64,000 bases of DNA from Sulfopaludibacter sp035606355 (GTDB taxonomy: Bacteria; Acidobacteriota; Terriglobia; Bryobacterales; Bryobacteraceae): positions 310,001 through 374,000 of the forward strand of contig DATNFO010000018.1 of assembly GCA_035606355.1 (NCBI GenBank), in the 5' to 3' direction. Every line of letters begins with the position of its first letter. Positions within the stretch are counted from its first letter, which is position 1. A program made the translations under genes and the position numbers. The notes beneath the pieces were generated by a model. It worked only from the letters and a program-made list of their open reading frames with translations. It did no database searches and was not told the origin of the DNA. Positions 1-8,741 of the stretch are shown here, one piece after another.

Positions 1-1
1 C

Positions 2-1285
2 CACAACCCCGAGCGCATCTATTTCGATATTGTCGACGCGCGCATGCGCCTCGACGGGCGCCGCTTCTACGCGGATACGTTCAACGACAAGATCGTGCAG
101 AAGGTGCGCGCGGCGGAAACCAGTCCCGGCATCACGCGCATCGTGCTTGACCTTACCGGTCCGGTGGAAGTTTCCACGTCTCAGCTCACCAATCCGAACC
201 GCCTCATGATCGAATTGCGCGCAAGCGCCGCTTCCACGATTCCCACTGAGACTCCGGCGGCCGTTGCGACGGCCTCGCCGAAACTGACGCCTCCTCCCGT
301 TGCCAAGCCGGAGCTGAGCGTGCCGCCCGTAAAATCGCCCCCGCCGATCAAGGCCGAGGTTCCGGAACAGACGGTCACGGCGGAGCCGTCCCACACGCAG
401 CTCTCTGAAAGCGTCAAGCCCCCGTCGCCTCCGGCGGTCAAGCCTGAGCCCGTCGCTCCTCCAGCCGCGACCCCGGCGAATCCAACTGCTCCCGCTGCGG
501 CAGCCACTGCGCCTGCGCCTTCCGGAGTCGGAAAGCCCGCCCGGCGCGCCGCCGATGGCCAAACTTCGCTGGTGCGCGCCCTGGGGCTGAAGCTGAATCG
601 CGTGGTGATCGATCCCGGACACGGCGGCCATGACGAAGGCACGCATGGAGTTCGCGGCCTGCTGGAAAAGGACCTGGTGCTTGACGTCGCTCTCCGGCTC
701 GGCAAGCTGATTCAGGATCGGATGGGCGCCGAAGTCATCTACACGCGCAACGACGATACCTTCATTCCGCTGCAGCGCCGCACCGAAATCGCCAATGAGA
801 GCAAGGCCGATCTTTTCCTCTCCATTCACGCCAACAGCTCGCCCGTGCCACGAATCGCGGGAGTCGAATCCTACTACCTGAACTTCACCGAATCCAAGGA
901 AGCTCTGGAATTGGCGGCGCGCGAGAACGCCACCAGCCAGAAGAGCGTTTTCGATCTCCACGACATCATTCAGAAGATCACCCTGCATGACAAAGCGGAA
1001 GAGTCCAAGGATTTCGCGGGAAAGATGCAATCGGCGCTGTATGCGTTCTCCGCGCGAAATTTTCCAAGTGAAAAGAATCGCGGGGTCAAGAAGGCCCCCT
1101 TTGTCGTATTGATCGGAGCGAATATGCCGAGCGTGCTCGCCGAGGTCGGATTCCTTAGCAATACACGCGAAGAATCTCTGCTGAAACGCAGCGATTATCG
1201 GGACAAACTCGCCGAAGCGCTCTATCGCGGCATCTCCCGCTACGCCGATAGCTTGAGCCATTTCCAAATGGCCGAAATGCAGTAA
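2..1285 (+). CDS. N-acetylmuramoyl-L-alanine amidase, AMIN plus Amidase_3 (5' end outside window)
   Basis: Zinc amidase that cleaves the bond between MurNAc and the stem peptide in the periplasm, typically during cell separation. The reading frame is open from base 2 with no start needed, and its first residues (HNPERIYFDIVDARM) already look like the middle of an AMIN domain, so the gene begins before the window. A proline/alanine-rich linker (about 230-540) leads to the Amidase_3 catalytic domain. Zinc and catalytic residues are visible as DPGHGG, a Glu in RGLLEKDL, SIHANSS and AEVGFLSN. No other domain follows. The family assignment is secure. The AmiC-like division role is inferred from the AMIN domain. 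Confidence 0.93.
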   Translation, partial: HNPERIYFDIVDARMRLDGRRFYADTFNDKIVQKVRAAETSPGITRIVLDLTGPVEVSTSQLTNPNRLMIELRASAASTIPTETPAAVATASPKLTPPPVAKPELSVPPVKSPPPIKAEVPEQTVTAEPSHTQLSESVKPPSPPAVKPEPVAPPAATPANPTAPAAAATAPAPSGVGKPARRAADGQTSLVRALGLKLNRVVIDPGHGGHDEGTHGVRGLLEKDLVLDVALRLGKLIQDRMGAEVIYTRNDDTFIPLQRRTEIANESKADLFLSIHANSSPVPRIAGVESYYLNFTESKEALELAARENATSQKSVFDLHDIIQKITLHDKAEESKDFAGKMQSALYAFSARNFPSEKNRGVKKAPFVVLIGANMPSVLAEVGFLSNTREESLLKRSDYRDKLAEALYRGISRYADSLSHFQMAEMQ

Positions 1286-1418
1286 GCGCGCTCCCACGCG
1301 CCTCAATAGCCACTGTGAGATCCCTGACACGCAACGGAAGCTCCCTGTATAGGTGCGGGGGCTGAGTTTGCCATACTGGCTTTAGGAGGGAATCCTCATT
1401 CGCAGCTCAGGAGCAGGA

Positions 1419-1670
1419 ATGGAAGTTGATCCGCGTCCGAACTCTGAAGCCGAGACGGAACCAAGAGGCACAGGCGCGTCCGCCGATGCTGCCCGCCGTG
1501 CCGAAGCAGTGGTCCCACGGTGCCCGAATTGCGGTTGGCAGGATGTCCGGGCATCGCGATCCCGCAGCGCGCTAGGCGTTGCTCTGGCCCTGTTTTCCAT
1601 CGCCCCGTTCCGCTGCCGCAGTTGCAGTCACCGTTTCTACCGCTTTCATAAAAAAGCGCGCGCACTCTAA
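1419..1670 (+). CDS. Small zinc-ribbon membrane-associated protein
   Basis: Protein of 83 residues. It carries two CxxC knuckles (CPNCGW near residue 32 and CRSCSHRFY near residue 68) separated by a short hydrophobic stretch (ALGVALALFSIAPF), so it may be a zinc ribbon tethered to or dipping into the membrane. The start is supported by an AGGAG-type Shine-Dalgarno just upstream of the ATG. The knuckle spacing and the final RCRSCSHRFYRF pattern resemble small zinc-ribbon proteins that are frequent in Acidobacteria. The function is unknown. It stands alone between the amidase and a receiver-like gene. Confidence 0.65.
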   Translation: MEVDPRPNSEAETEPRGTGASADAARRAEAVVPRCPNCGWQDVRASRSRSALGVALALFSIAPFRCRSCSHRFYRFHKKARAL

Positions 1671-1781
1671 CCCGCACTCGCCCCCCGGTCCCCACAAACT
1701 ACCCGCGTACCCTCCCATTTGGGGGGAATTGTCCCGAGGCCTGCAACAACGGAGAATAGAGCTTAATATCCCGGCAAACCG

Positions 1782-2159
1782 ATGACGAACTCGGAATTGA
1801 TCCAAAGTGTGACGGACGTGCTGATCGGTATGGATCCCGTAACCAACTTCGGAACGGTTCTCGTGGTCGAAGATCCCTTCATCCGCCGATACGTGCAGCG
1901 GATCCTCGAGCGCGAAAACCGGCAGACGCTGCAGGCCGAAGCGCAACACGGCGTCGCGATGCTGGCCGCCCGTGACCCCGAAATCTCCCTGGTGATCACC
2001 AATAATCCCAAGGCGTTCGCGGCCTCGCCCGATATCCCCCTCATCTACGTCGCCACCTCGCCCGATCCCTCGCTCATCGCCGGATTCCGCTCCTGCCGCG
2101 TTCTGAAGAAGCCGTTCCTCCCCGAAGACCTGCTCGAGGCGGTCCACGCCCTCTCCTGA
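1782..2159 (+). CDS. Receiver-like protein with altered phosphoacceptor
   Basis: Single-domain protein of 125 residues with the CheY fold pattern. It has beta-1 TVLVVEDP, a helix with RRYVQRILERE, beta-3 ISLVITNNP, beta-4 IPLIYVATS and beta-5 RVLKKPFLPEDLLEAV. The lysine of the KP motif is kept. In standard receivers beta-3 ends with the phosphorylated Asp, but here it reads LVITNN, so the acceptor appears to be Asn. The acidic pocket is also reduced (VVEDP). It is therefore probably a phosphorylation-independent pseudo-receiver or a protein-interaction module. No kinase gene is adjacent. The ATG at 1782 lacks a close Shine-Dalgarno, and a later ATG at 1830 is possible. Confidence 0.72.
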   Translation: MTNSELIQSVTDVLIGMDPVTNFGTVLVVEDPFIRRYVQRILERENRQTLQAEAQHGVAMLAARDPEISLVITNNPKAFAASPDIPLIYVATSPDPSLIAGFRSCRVLKKPFLPEDLLEAVHALS

Positions 2160-2173
2160 GCCTGCATGGCAAA

Positions 2174-2401
2174 ATGGACTCGATGGGCTTCTACCTGTGG
2201 CTCGATACCGAAGTTGCGTGGGCGCAAGGCACCTACGAATACCGGCCGATGGGCACTGCGGTAATTTCCCGCACCGACGTGTTCACGCGCTCGGACTTCG
2301 ATAATCGCCGCAAACGTACTCCGCCCAAGACCGCGCGCTACGAAGGCCATTTCGCGAGTCTCGGCCACATGAATCAGCGCTTGAAACGCGGTGGCTTTTG
2401 A
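2174..2401 (+). CDS. Hypothetical protein, 75 aa
   Basis: Short basic, tyrosine- and arginine-rich protein with no recognised motif. It begins 15 bases after the receiver-like gene and ends at or overlapping the start of the following gene, which fits a small co-transcribed unit. An in-frame ATG at 2183 is an alternative start. No family is recognised. The case for coding rests on tight packing and plausible composition only. Confidence 0.42.
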   Translation: MDSMGFYLWLDTEVAWAQGTYEYRPMGTAVISRTDVFTRSDFDNRRKRTPPKTARYEGHFASLGHMNQRLKRGGF

Positions 2402-2405
2402 AGTC

Positions 2406-2948
2406 ATGAAGCTTCTGGATTACCACCGGCTGCGCCACTCGGAAGAGCGCACCTGGGACCGTAACAGCCTTCGCGCCGAAGCCGGCGATCAGTTCATATT
2501 CGCCGTCGAAAGTTCTCTCGACGATGCCGCCCGGCTCTGCGCGCTTTATCGCGCCGCCGGCGAACCGCAGCGCGTCTGGCTGCGCTCCCGCGTGGACCGC
2601 GCCCTCGCCCGTAAACTCACCGGGCATGCCATCCGCGCCGCCAAACGCGCCGCCCGTGAACACGATGCATCGCTTTCTTTCGATGCTCTCACCGCCTTCG
2701 CCATCGCCGATCTGGCGGGTGGCGACATTCGCGACGTACTCATCGGCCTCTCGCTGATCTGCCACTGCGCCGCCCTGGCCGGTGCCGCCGTCCCGGAGCA
2801 GTTCCGCCAAGGCGCAGCCATCGCCGGACCCGCCATGCAAACGTTGTTTACGGAGTGGGCGGACGGCTATCCCGACGTCCCGCGTATTGGGGTCATGGGA
2901 TGGCGCGAGATCCAAACCAGTGAGGGCATCGACTTCCGCCAGGCGTAG
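2406..2948 (+). CDS. Hypothetical cytosolic protein, about 180 aa
   Basis: Mostly helical protein rich in Ala and Arg, with an alanine-rich hydrophobic stretch (LIGLSLICHCAALAGAAV) near residue 118. No catalytic motif or family is recognised. The ATG at 2406 is preferred. A GTG at 2391 would extend it by five residues and overlap the upstream gene. It converges with the aminotransferase on the other strand, leaving only 3 bases between the two stops. A long open frame on the opposite strand here is judged a shadow. Confidence 0.6.
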   Translation: MKLLDYHRLRHSEERTWDRNSLRAEAGDQFIFAVESSLDDAARLCALYRAAGEPQRVWLRSRVDRALARKLTGHAIRAAKRAAREHDASLSFDALTAFAIADLAGGDIRDVLIGLSLICHCAALAGAAVPEQFRQGAAIAGPAMQTLFTEWADGYPDVPRIGVMGWREIQTSEGIDFRQA

Positions 2949-2951
2949 CGA

Positions 2952-4202
2952 TCAGCCTAACTGACGGCAGACCTTCAGGGCGCGATCGATCTCCGATTCG
3001 TTATTGAAGATGTGGGTGCAGTGGCGCAGGTCGGCTCCGATCGATCGCGGGCGAAGGCGCTCTCGATTCCACATTTCGGTCTGCAATTGCGGACCGGTGA
3101 GGCCGCTTACGTTGTACACCGTGATGCCGGCTGACATCGACGGGTCATCGGGCGTGAAAAGCTTCGTGTTCGGCAGCTTTTTCAGACCGGCTCGCAGGTG
3201 ATCGCCAAGGTCTTTGATGCGCGCATGCACTCGTGGACTGCCGATCTCGTTATGAAAATCGACGGCTGCCTCCATGCCCACGAGCAGGGACATGCTTCCC
3301 GTGCCTCTTTGCGTAAACCTCAGGCCGTTGTCCTTGTGGTTGTCCCAATTTCCGCTGCAGAGCGATGCCCACACGGAATCGGCGCCCGCCGATCTCAGGT
3401 ACAGCACTCCATTGCCGGCCGGCGCCAGCATCCATTTGTGCATGCAAGTCACGTACGCATCGCAGCCGATGTCGTGCACATCCACGGGAATGTGGCCGAG
3501 CGCCTGCGCCCCATCGATGACGGTGAGAATTCCGCGGCTACGCGCCTCGGCACAGATTTGCTTGACCGGTAGAATCGCGCCTGCGCCCGTGACCACGTGC
3601 GAGAGGAAGAGGACGCGCGTGCGCGGCGTGAATGAGCTGCGCACCAGTTCGATCACCTGGTCGGCATTGTGGACGGGGCGCGGAAGTTGCATTTGGACGA
3701 CGCTGCCGCCGCGGCGCTTGGCGGCATTGAGCCACGGGCTTTTGCCGCCGGGATGCTCCTGATCGCTCATGAGAATCTCGGAGCCGCGTTCCAGATCGAG
3801 ACCCGCGGCGACGTAGCTGTTGGCGCACGTGACATTTTCGGTGAGCGCGATTTCGGCTGCGTCAGCGCCCATCAGCTTGCCGATCTTGCCGCGGAGTTCG
3901 AGCATCGCGTCGTAGCCGCCGATCCAGTTGACGCCGCGATAATCCCAGTCGGCGACATCGACCGCCATTTTACGGAGATGGTCCACAGTGCGTTCGAAGA
4001 CGACGCGCGGCATCGCGCCGATGGTGCCGTTGTTAAAGAACACCTTGTCACGGGAGAGCATGAACTGGTCGCGAATTTTCTCCCAATAGCCGGGGTCGCC
4101 GGCCCGGGGCATGCCCGTGACTCCGGGTTGCTGGGCGGCCGCGGCGCGGCCGAGGAGCGGTGCGGCGGCAGCCGACTTTAGGAAATTGCGGCGGTCGGTC
4201 AT
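2952..4202 (-). CDS. Tat-exported class V aminotransferase (isopenicillin-N-epimerase-like)
   Basis: PLP enzyme of 416 residues from aminotransferase class V, the fold of cysteine desulfurases and isopenicillin N epimerase. The N-terminus RRNFLKSAAAAPLLG followed by an Ala-rich cleavage region is a twin-arginine signal, so the enzyme is probably folded in the cytoplasm with its cofactor and then exported. The PLP-binding lysine sits in TCMHKWMLAP, with the preceding Asp in TVIDGAQALGH. No Cys-containing desulfurase loop is evident. The substrate is unknown. It is divergent from the amidohydrolase gene, with a short shared upstream region. Confidence 0.88.
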   Translation of the reverse strand: MTDRRNFLKSAAAAPLLGRAAAAQQPGVTGMPRAGDPGYWEKIRDQFMLSRDKVFFNNGTIGAMPRVVFERTVDHLRKMAVDVADWDYRGVNWIGGYDAMLELRGKIGKLMGADAAEIALTENVTCANSYVAAGLDLERGSEILMSDQEHPGGKSPWLNAAKRRGGSVVQMQLPRPVHNADQVIELVRSSFTPRTRVLFLSHVVTGAGAILPVKQICAEARSRGILTVIDGAQALGHIPVDVHDIGCDAYVTCMHKWMLAPAGNGVLYLRSAGADSVWASLCSGNWDNHKDNGLRFTQRGTGSMSLLVGMEAAVDFHNEIGSPRVHARIKDLGDHLRAGLKKLPNTKLFTPDDPSMSAGITVYNVSGLTGPQLQTEMWNRERLRPRSIGADLRHCTHIFNNESEIDRALKVCRQLG

Positions 4203-4277
4203 GAGGTGAGCCTATGCCTACGGGCGGGCGCTGTCAAGGCGCGTAGCGCCGGGGGAAATCGCGCGTATACTACGGCA

Positions 4278-5207
4278 ATGATGACTCGCCGTGAACTTCT
4301 TGCCGGCGCGGCCGGCGCGGCATCGCTGCGTGCAGCGGCAGTGAGCTTCGAAGTGCCCGCGCACGCCTGCGATTGCCACACCCACATTATTGGCGACCCG
4401 GCGAAGTTTCCGTTCTGGGAGGGTCGAGGGTATACGCCGGAGCCCGCATCGCCGGAGCAGATGGCGGCGCTGCACAGGGCTCTGCACATTGAGCGCGTGG
4501 TGATCGTGACCCCAAGTGTTTACGGCACGGATAATTCGTCGACTCTGTTCGGCATGAAGGCCCGCGGCCGTACGGCGCGCGGCGTAGTCGTGATCGATGC
4601 GAGGACTCCGGAGCGCGAACTGGACGCCATGGAGAAAGCGGGCGTGCGAGGCGTCCGGCTGAATCTTTCGAATTCGGCCCACAACGACCCGGCGACGGCT
4701 CGGCGGCTGGTCCGCGAATCGGCGAACCGGGTGCGCCCCCGTGGATGGCACGTGCAGATCAACTCGTCGTTGGACGTGATCGCGGCGGTTCGGGACGATC
4801 TCGCAGGCGCGCCCGTGCCGGTCGTCATCGATCATTTTGGCGGCGCCAAGGCCAGCGGGGGCGCCGGTCAACCCGGGTTCGGTACGCTGGTGGAGCTGGT
4901 TCGCGCAGGTAACGTGTGGGTGAAGATATCGGGCGCATATCGGGTATCCACGCGGCCCGACTGCGCGGACGTGGCGCCGCTCGCGAAGGCGCTCATCGCG
5001 GCTAATCCCGATCGGGTGGTGTGGGGCAGCGACTGGCCACATCCGGATTCCGTGAATGCGAGTGGAGCGGAGGCTCTGCGCGTACGCAAACCTCTGCCGG
5101 TGGACGATGCGGCCATTCTCAATCTGCTGCCCGTGTGGGCGCCCGATGCCGGAGTCCGAAGGAAAATACTGGTCGAGAATCCAGCGCGCTTGTACAGCTT
5201 CGAATAG
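4278..5207 (+). CDS. Amidohydrolase-family TIM-barrel hydrolase, Tat-type leader
   Basis: Metal-dependent hydrolase of the amidohydrolase_2 type (COG3618, the lactonase/decarboxylase-like branch), about 309 residues. Seen motifs are CDCHTHIIGD for the first metal ligands, VVIDHFGG for a barrel His and WGSDWPHPD for the final Asp. The N-terminus MMTRRELLAGAAG is a twin-arginine-like leader, which supports the ATG at 4278 over an upstream GTG at 4206. The last 89 bases overlap the 3' end of the convergent membrane protein gene. The substrate is not predictable. Members of this family often open lactones or hydrolyse dicarboxylate-type compounds. Confidence 0.85.
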   Translation: MMTRRELLAGAAGAASLRAAAVSFEVPAHACDCHTHIIGDPAKFPFWEGRGYTPEPASPEQMAALHRALHIERVVIVTPSVYGTDNSSTLFGMKARGRTARGVVVIDARTPERELDAMEKAGVRGVRLNLSNSAHNDPATARRLVRESANRVRPRGWHVQINSSLDVIAAVRDDLAGAPVPVVIDHFGGAKASGGAGQPGFGTLVELVRAGNVWVKISGAYRVSTRPDCADVAPLAKALIAANPDRVVWGSDWPHPDSVNASGAEALRVRKPLPVDDAAILNLLPVWAPDAGVRRKILVENPARLYSFE

Positions 5208-6510
5208 CCAGCGCGACGGCGGAAAGCGCCATCAGATCCAACAGTGCGAAAAAAATAGTGTGGTGCCGCGCGATGTCCATGGCGTCTCCCAGTGAGGAGA
5301 CGATCAGTTCGATGATGGCCATCGCGACGAGAGCGGCGCCGCCCGCCGGCGAACCTTGCGGCAGCCGCTTGCGCAACCGCACAAGCAGTGTCAGAAAGAT
5401 CGCCGCGATGCCAGTGAAGGCGCCGAGAAGGCGCACGCCGTGGCCAAGAAACAGGCGGCGTTTGAAACCGCTCCAGGTGGTGAACGCGCGGCTTTCGGCC
5501 ATTGGCGGATATCCGGCGGCGGCGTCGAAGGTTCCGCAGTCCATCGGGCGCGCGGCTTCGTCCAGCGAGGCGGCGAGCGCGGTCCAGGTGTCGCGCGGAT
5601 GCGTGACGTAGAAGACGGCGAGTTTCGGAAAACTGATGCGGCGCTGGAACTCACGATTGAAGGACGGATCGTCCATACGCGAATCGCCCCAGTAGGCGTT
5701 CTTGCCCATCAGCGGAAGATAGGACGCATCGAGATGCAGCGCGCGTTGCGTTTCCGGCACGTTGCGCGAATGCGGCAGCAATTGGACGAAGACAACGTCA
5801 TACACGGAGTTGGCCGCGTAACCCTTCGGCGCTCCTTTCCACAACATCAGCAGCGATGCAGCGGTGAGCGCGGCGGCTGCGACTACAGCCTGGCGAGGCC
5901 GCAACAGGATTGGAGTGAGCGCTGCGAATGCAAGGCCAAGCAGGGCGTGCTGCGGCTTGGAAGCGGCTACGGCGACTGCGCAGACCAGGAAACCCGCGGT
6001 GTCGCGCCAGTCGCGCGATGTAAGAGCGCGGAGATAGAAGACGGCGGCGAGCAGCAGAAACAGGTACGCGGCTTCATCCATGTAAAACGAGTTGAGGCCG
6101 CTTGCGTACACGGCATCGCAGAAAAAAAGAAGAGCGGCGAACGCGGCGGCCCGATTGAGCAGAGGAGCGGCAAGCCACAGCGCCGCCAGGAACAGCAACG
6201 CATGCACCGCGCCGATCATTCTTATGTCGAAAGCGCCGTCTTTGGAGAGCAGGGAATTGAGGAACACGGCCGCGTGCGCGAGCGGGACTTCCGACGAGGT
6301 GAACCGGCTTTTCCAGCGCCGCTCCGGATGGAATTCGTAGGTTGTATCGGCGAATTCGTACACACGGTGCACGCGCGCCACCAGTCCGAAGCGGCCGATC
6401 ACCTTCGCGAAATCGCCGTTATCGGCGAGTGCGACCACCGGAGGGAGGAACAACTGATACGCAAGAAAAACGGCTGCCGCGGATACCAGAAGCGCGCGTG
6501 CTTTGCACAT
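5119..6510 (-). CDS. Polytopic membrane protein, possible glycosyltransferase
   Basis: Protein of 463 residues with about eight to ten hydrophobic spans and an N-terminal loop VALADNGDFAKVIGRFGL followed by a soluble segment. An acidic DNGDF loop right after the first membrane segment is typical of GT-C-like glycosyltransferases and resembles proteins annotated as WsfD-like hexose transferases, but this is a weak resemblance. The C-terminus reads into the end of the convergent amidohydrolase gene. It is followed downstream of fba on the same strand. The function remains open. Confidence 0.7.
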   Translation of the reverse strand: MCKARALLVSAAAVFLAYQLFLPPVVALADNGDFAKVIGRFGLVARVHRVYEFADTTYEFHPERRWKSRFTSSEVPLAHAAVFLNSLLSKDGAFDIRMIGAVHALLFLAALWLAAPLLNRAAAFAALLFFCDAVYASGLNSFYMDEAAYLFLLLAAVFYLRALTSRDWRDTAGFLVCAVAVAASKPQHALLGLAFAALTPILLRPRQAVVAAAALTAASLLMLWKGAPKGYAANSVYDVVFVQLLPHSRNVPETQRALHLDASYLPLMGKNAYWGDSRMDDPSFNREFQRRISFPKLAVFYVTHPRDTWTALAASLDEAARPMDCGTFDAAAGYPPMAESRAFTTWSGFKRRLFLGHGVRLLGAFTGIAAIFLTLLVRLRKRLPQGSPAGGAALVAMAIIELIVSSLGDAMDIARHHTIFFALLDLMALSAVALAIRSCTSALDSRPVFSFGLRHRAPTRAAD

Positions 6511-6554
6511 GCACCTCTAAGACCCTCGGCAGCCGCGAATCAACTACAGGCGAT

Positions 6555-7583
6555 TTACGCGTGGACAGTTTCGCCTGCGTAGCGCCTGGCCATGTCGGTG
6601 AGCGGCACGGGTTTGTAATCCTGCGCGTGGCCAGCCTGGCCAAACTCACGCATACGCTGAGCCACAACCTTCTTCATAGCCTCGCGCGCGGGCTTCATGT
6701 AGCTGCGCGGATCGAACTCTTCCGGCTTCTCCATGAGAACTTTGCGGATTGCGCCGGTGATCGCGAGGCGATTATCGGTATCCACGTTGATCTTACGGAC
6801 GCCGTTCCTGATGCCGATTTGAATCTCTTCGACGGGAACTCCCCAGGTCGGCTTCAACTTACCGCCATATTGATTGATGATGTCCTGCAGGTCCTTGGGC
6901 ACGCTCGAGGATCCGTGCATCACGAGGTGCACGTTCGGCAGGCGCTTGTGGATCTCAATGAGCCGCTCCATCTTGAGCGTCTCGCCGGTGGGCTTGCTGG
7001 TGAATTTGTAGGCGCCGTGGCTGGTGCCGATGGCGATCGCGAGAGCGTCGAGTCCGGTGAGCTTCACGAACTCTTCGGCCTGGGCCGGGTCTGTGAGGTG
7101 GCTCAGACCATCGACCCCAGCGCCGTGACCGTCTTCAATGCCGCCGAGGCAGCCGATCTCGCCTTCCACCGTGACGCCCTTTGCGTGCGCGAGTTCCACG
7201 ACCTGGCGCGTGACGTCGACGTTGTATTCGAAGCTCGACGGAGTCTTGCCGTCAGCCGTCAGCGAGCCATCCATCATGACGCTGGTGAAGCCCATCTCGA
7301 TGGCGCTCTTGCAGGTTTCGACGCTATTGCCGTGGTCGAGGTGGAGAACGGTTGGGATCTCGGGATAGACTTCGGTGGCCGCGAGCATCAGGTGATACAG
7401 GAAACGATCCTGCGAGTACGCGCGAGCTCCGCGGCTGGCTTGGATGATTACGGGCGATTGCGTTTCGCGGGCAGCCTCCATAATGGACTGGATCTGCTCC
7501 ATGTTGTTGACGTTGAAGGCGCCGACGCCATATCCGCCTTTAGCGGCTTCGTCGAGAAGTTGCCTCATTGATACGAGCGGCAT
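6555..7583 (-). CDS. fba: Class II fructose-bisphosphate aldolase
   Basis: Zinc aldolase of glycolysis and gluconeogenesis that interconverts fructose 1,6-bisphosphate with glyceraldehyde 3-phosphate and dihydroxyacetone phosphate. The 342-residue length and features match the longer class II subtype. It has AFNVNNMEQ at the N-terminus, zinc ligands in VLHLDHG and the following Glu/His positions, GEIGCLGG, GTSHGAYKF and MHGSSSVP for phosphate binding. The C-terminal INVDTDNR motif binds substrate. An AAGGAG Shine-Dalgarno lies about 12 bases upstream. It is downstream of hemB on the same strand, about 100 bases away. Confidence 0.96.
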   Translation of the reverse strand: MPLVSMRQLLDEAAKGGYGVGAFNVNNMEQIQSIMEAARETQSPVIIQASRGARAYSQDRFLYHLMLAATEVYPEIPTVLHLDHGNSVETCKSAIEMGFTSVMMDGSLTADGKTPSSFEYNVDVTRQVVELAHAKGVTVEGEIGCLGGIEDGHGAGVDGLSHLTDPAQAEEFVKLTGLDALAIAIGTSHGAYKFTSKPTGETLKMERLIEIHKRLPNVHLVMHGSSSVPKDLQDIINQYGGKLKPTWGVPVEEIQIGIRNGVRKINVDTDNRLAITGAIRKVLMEKPEEFDPRSYMKPAREAMKKVVAQRMREFGQAGHAQDYKPVPLTDMARRYAGETVHA

Positions 7584-7689
7584 TGTTATTAGTGCTCCTT
7601 GGTTGGAATTAGTGAGGATTGAGTCCTAAATCAACCCAAACGGTAACATGCTTGCGGAGGCAGGGGCAACGTCCGTTCAGCTGCTGCCC

Positions 7690-8661
7690 TTATGCCAGCA
7701 ACCGCGCCGCGGGCTTGGAGAAATAGGTCAGGATCATTCCTGCTCCGGCCCTTGCTATGGACGTCAGGCTTTCCATCATGGCGCGATCGTAATCGAGCCA
7801 GCCGTTTCGCACGGCCGCGATGATCATGCTGTATTCTCCACTCACCTGGTAAGCAGCTATCGGCACGTCGAAGCGGTCTCTGGCTCTTGCGATCAGGTCC
7901 AGGTACGGCATCGCCGGTTTCACCATGATCATGTCGGCGCCTTCCTGCAGGTCGAGCTCGATCTCCCGCATGGCTTCACGCCCGTTTGCCGGATCCATCT
8001 GGTAAGTTTTGCGATCGCCAAATTGCGGGGTGGATTCGGCGGCTTCTCGGAAGGGTCCATAGAAGACGCTGGCGAACTTTGCGGAGTACGCCATGATGGG
8101 CGTCTTTTCGTATCCGTTGGCATCCAGCGCCTGGCGGATGGCCCACACACGGCCGTCCATCATATCGCTGGGGGCTACGATGTCCGCGCCGGCACGGGCA
8201 TGCGAGAGCGCCGTCTTGGCGAGCCATTGCAGCGTCGTATCGTTATCGACATCGCCATCCTTGATGAAGCCGCAATGGCCGTGACTGGTGTACTCGCAAT
8301 TGCAGACGTCCGTCATGATCAGCAGGCCGGGCACTTCTTTGCGAATCGCGCGGACGGCGCGCTGCACGATGCCGTTATCGTCATAGGCGCCGCTGGCCAT
8401 TTCGTCTTTGCTCTCCGGCAGGCCGAACAGAATGACGCCGCCGATGCCGAGCGCGCGCACAGTCTCGCACTCGCGGACAATCTCGTCCACAGAGAGCTGG
8501 AAATTGTCCGGCATGGAGCTGATCTCGCGGCGGATGCCCTCGCCGGGGCAGGCGAAGAGCGGCAGGATGAACTGCGCGGGATCCAGGCGCGTTTCGCGGA
8601 CCAGATCGCGCATGGCGGCGGAGGCGCGCAAGCGGCGAAGGCGTTGAGTGGGGAAGGGCAT
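7690..8661 (-). CDS. hemB: Porphobilinogen synthase (delta-aminolevulinic acid dehydratase)
   Basis: Condenses two 5-aminolevulinate molecules into porphobilinogen for heme and other tetrapyrroles. It has 323 residues, the normal length. Both Schiff-base lysines are visible, in YSAKFASVFYGPFREA and MVKPAMPYLD. The cysteine-rich zinc site DVCNCEYTSHGHCG is intact, so this is the zinc-dependent type rather than the Asp-rich magnesium type. No other hem gene is nearby. Confidence 0.97.
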   Translation of the reverse strand: MPFPTQRLRRLRASAAMRDLVRETRLDPAQFILPLFACPGEGIRREISSMPDNFQLSVDEIVRECETVRALGIGGVILFGLPESKDEMASGAYDDNGIVQRAVRAIRKEVPGLLIMTDVCNCEYTSHGHCGFIKDGDVDNDTTLQWLAKTALSHARAGADIVAPSDMMDGRVWAIRQALDANGYEKTPIMAYSAKFASVFYGPFREAAESTPQFGDRKTYQMDPANGREAMREIELDLQEGADMIMVKPAMPYLDLIARARDRFDVPIAAYQVSGEYSMIIAAVRNGWLDYDRAMMESLTSIARAGAGMILTYFSKPAARLLA

Positions 8662-8741
8662 AAAAGCGAATTGTAGCTTGCGGCATGCGCGCGCAGGCGG
8701 GGGGATGCTCGCTCAAAATGGAGGGTACAGGGGAACCTGCC

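Noticed and set aside
5356..6582. Open frame antisense to the membrane protein gene
   Set aside because: The opposite strand encodes a consistent multi-span membrane protein. The antisense translation is charged and without motif.
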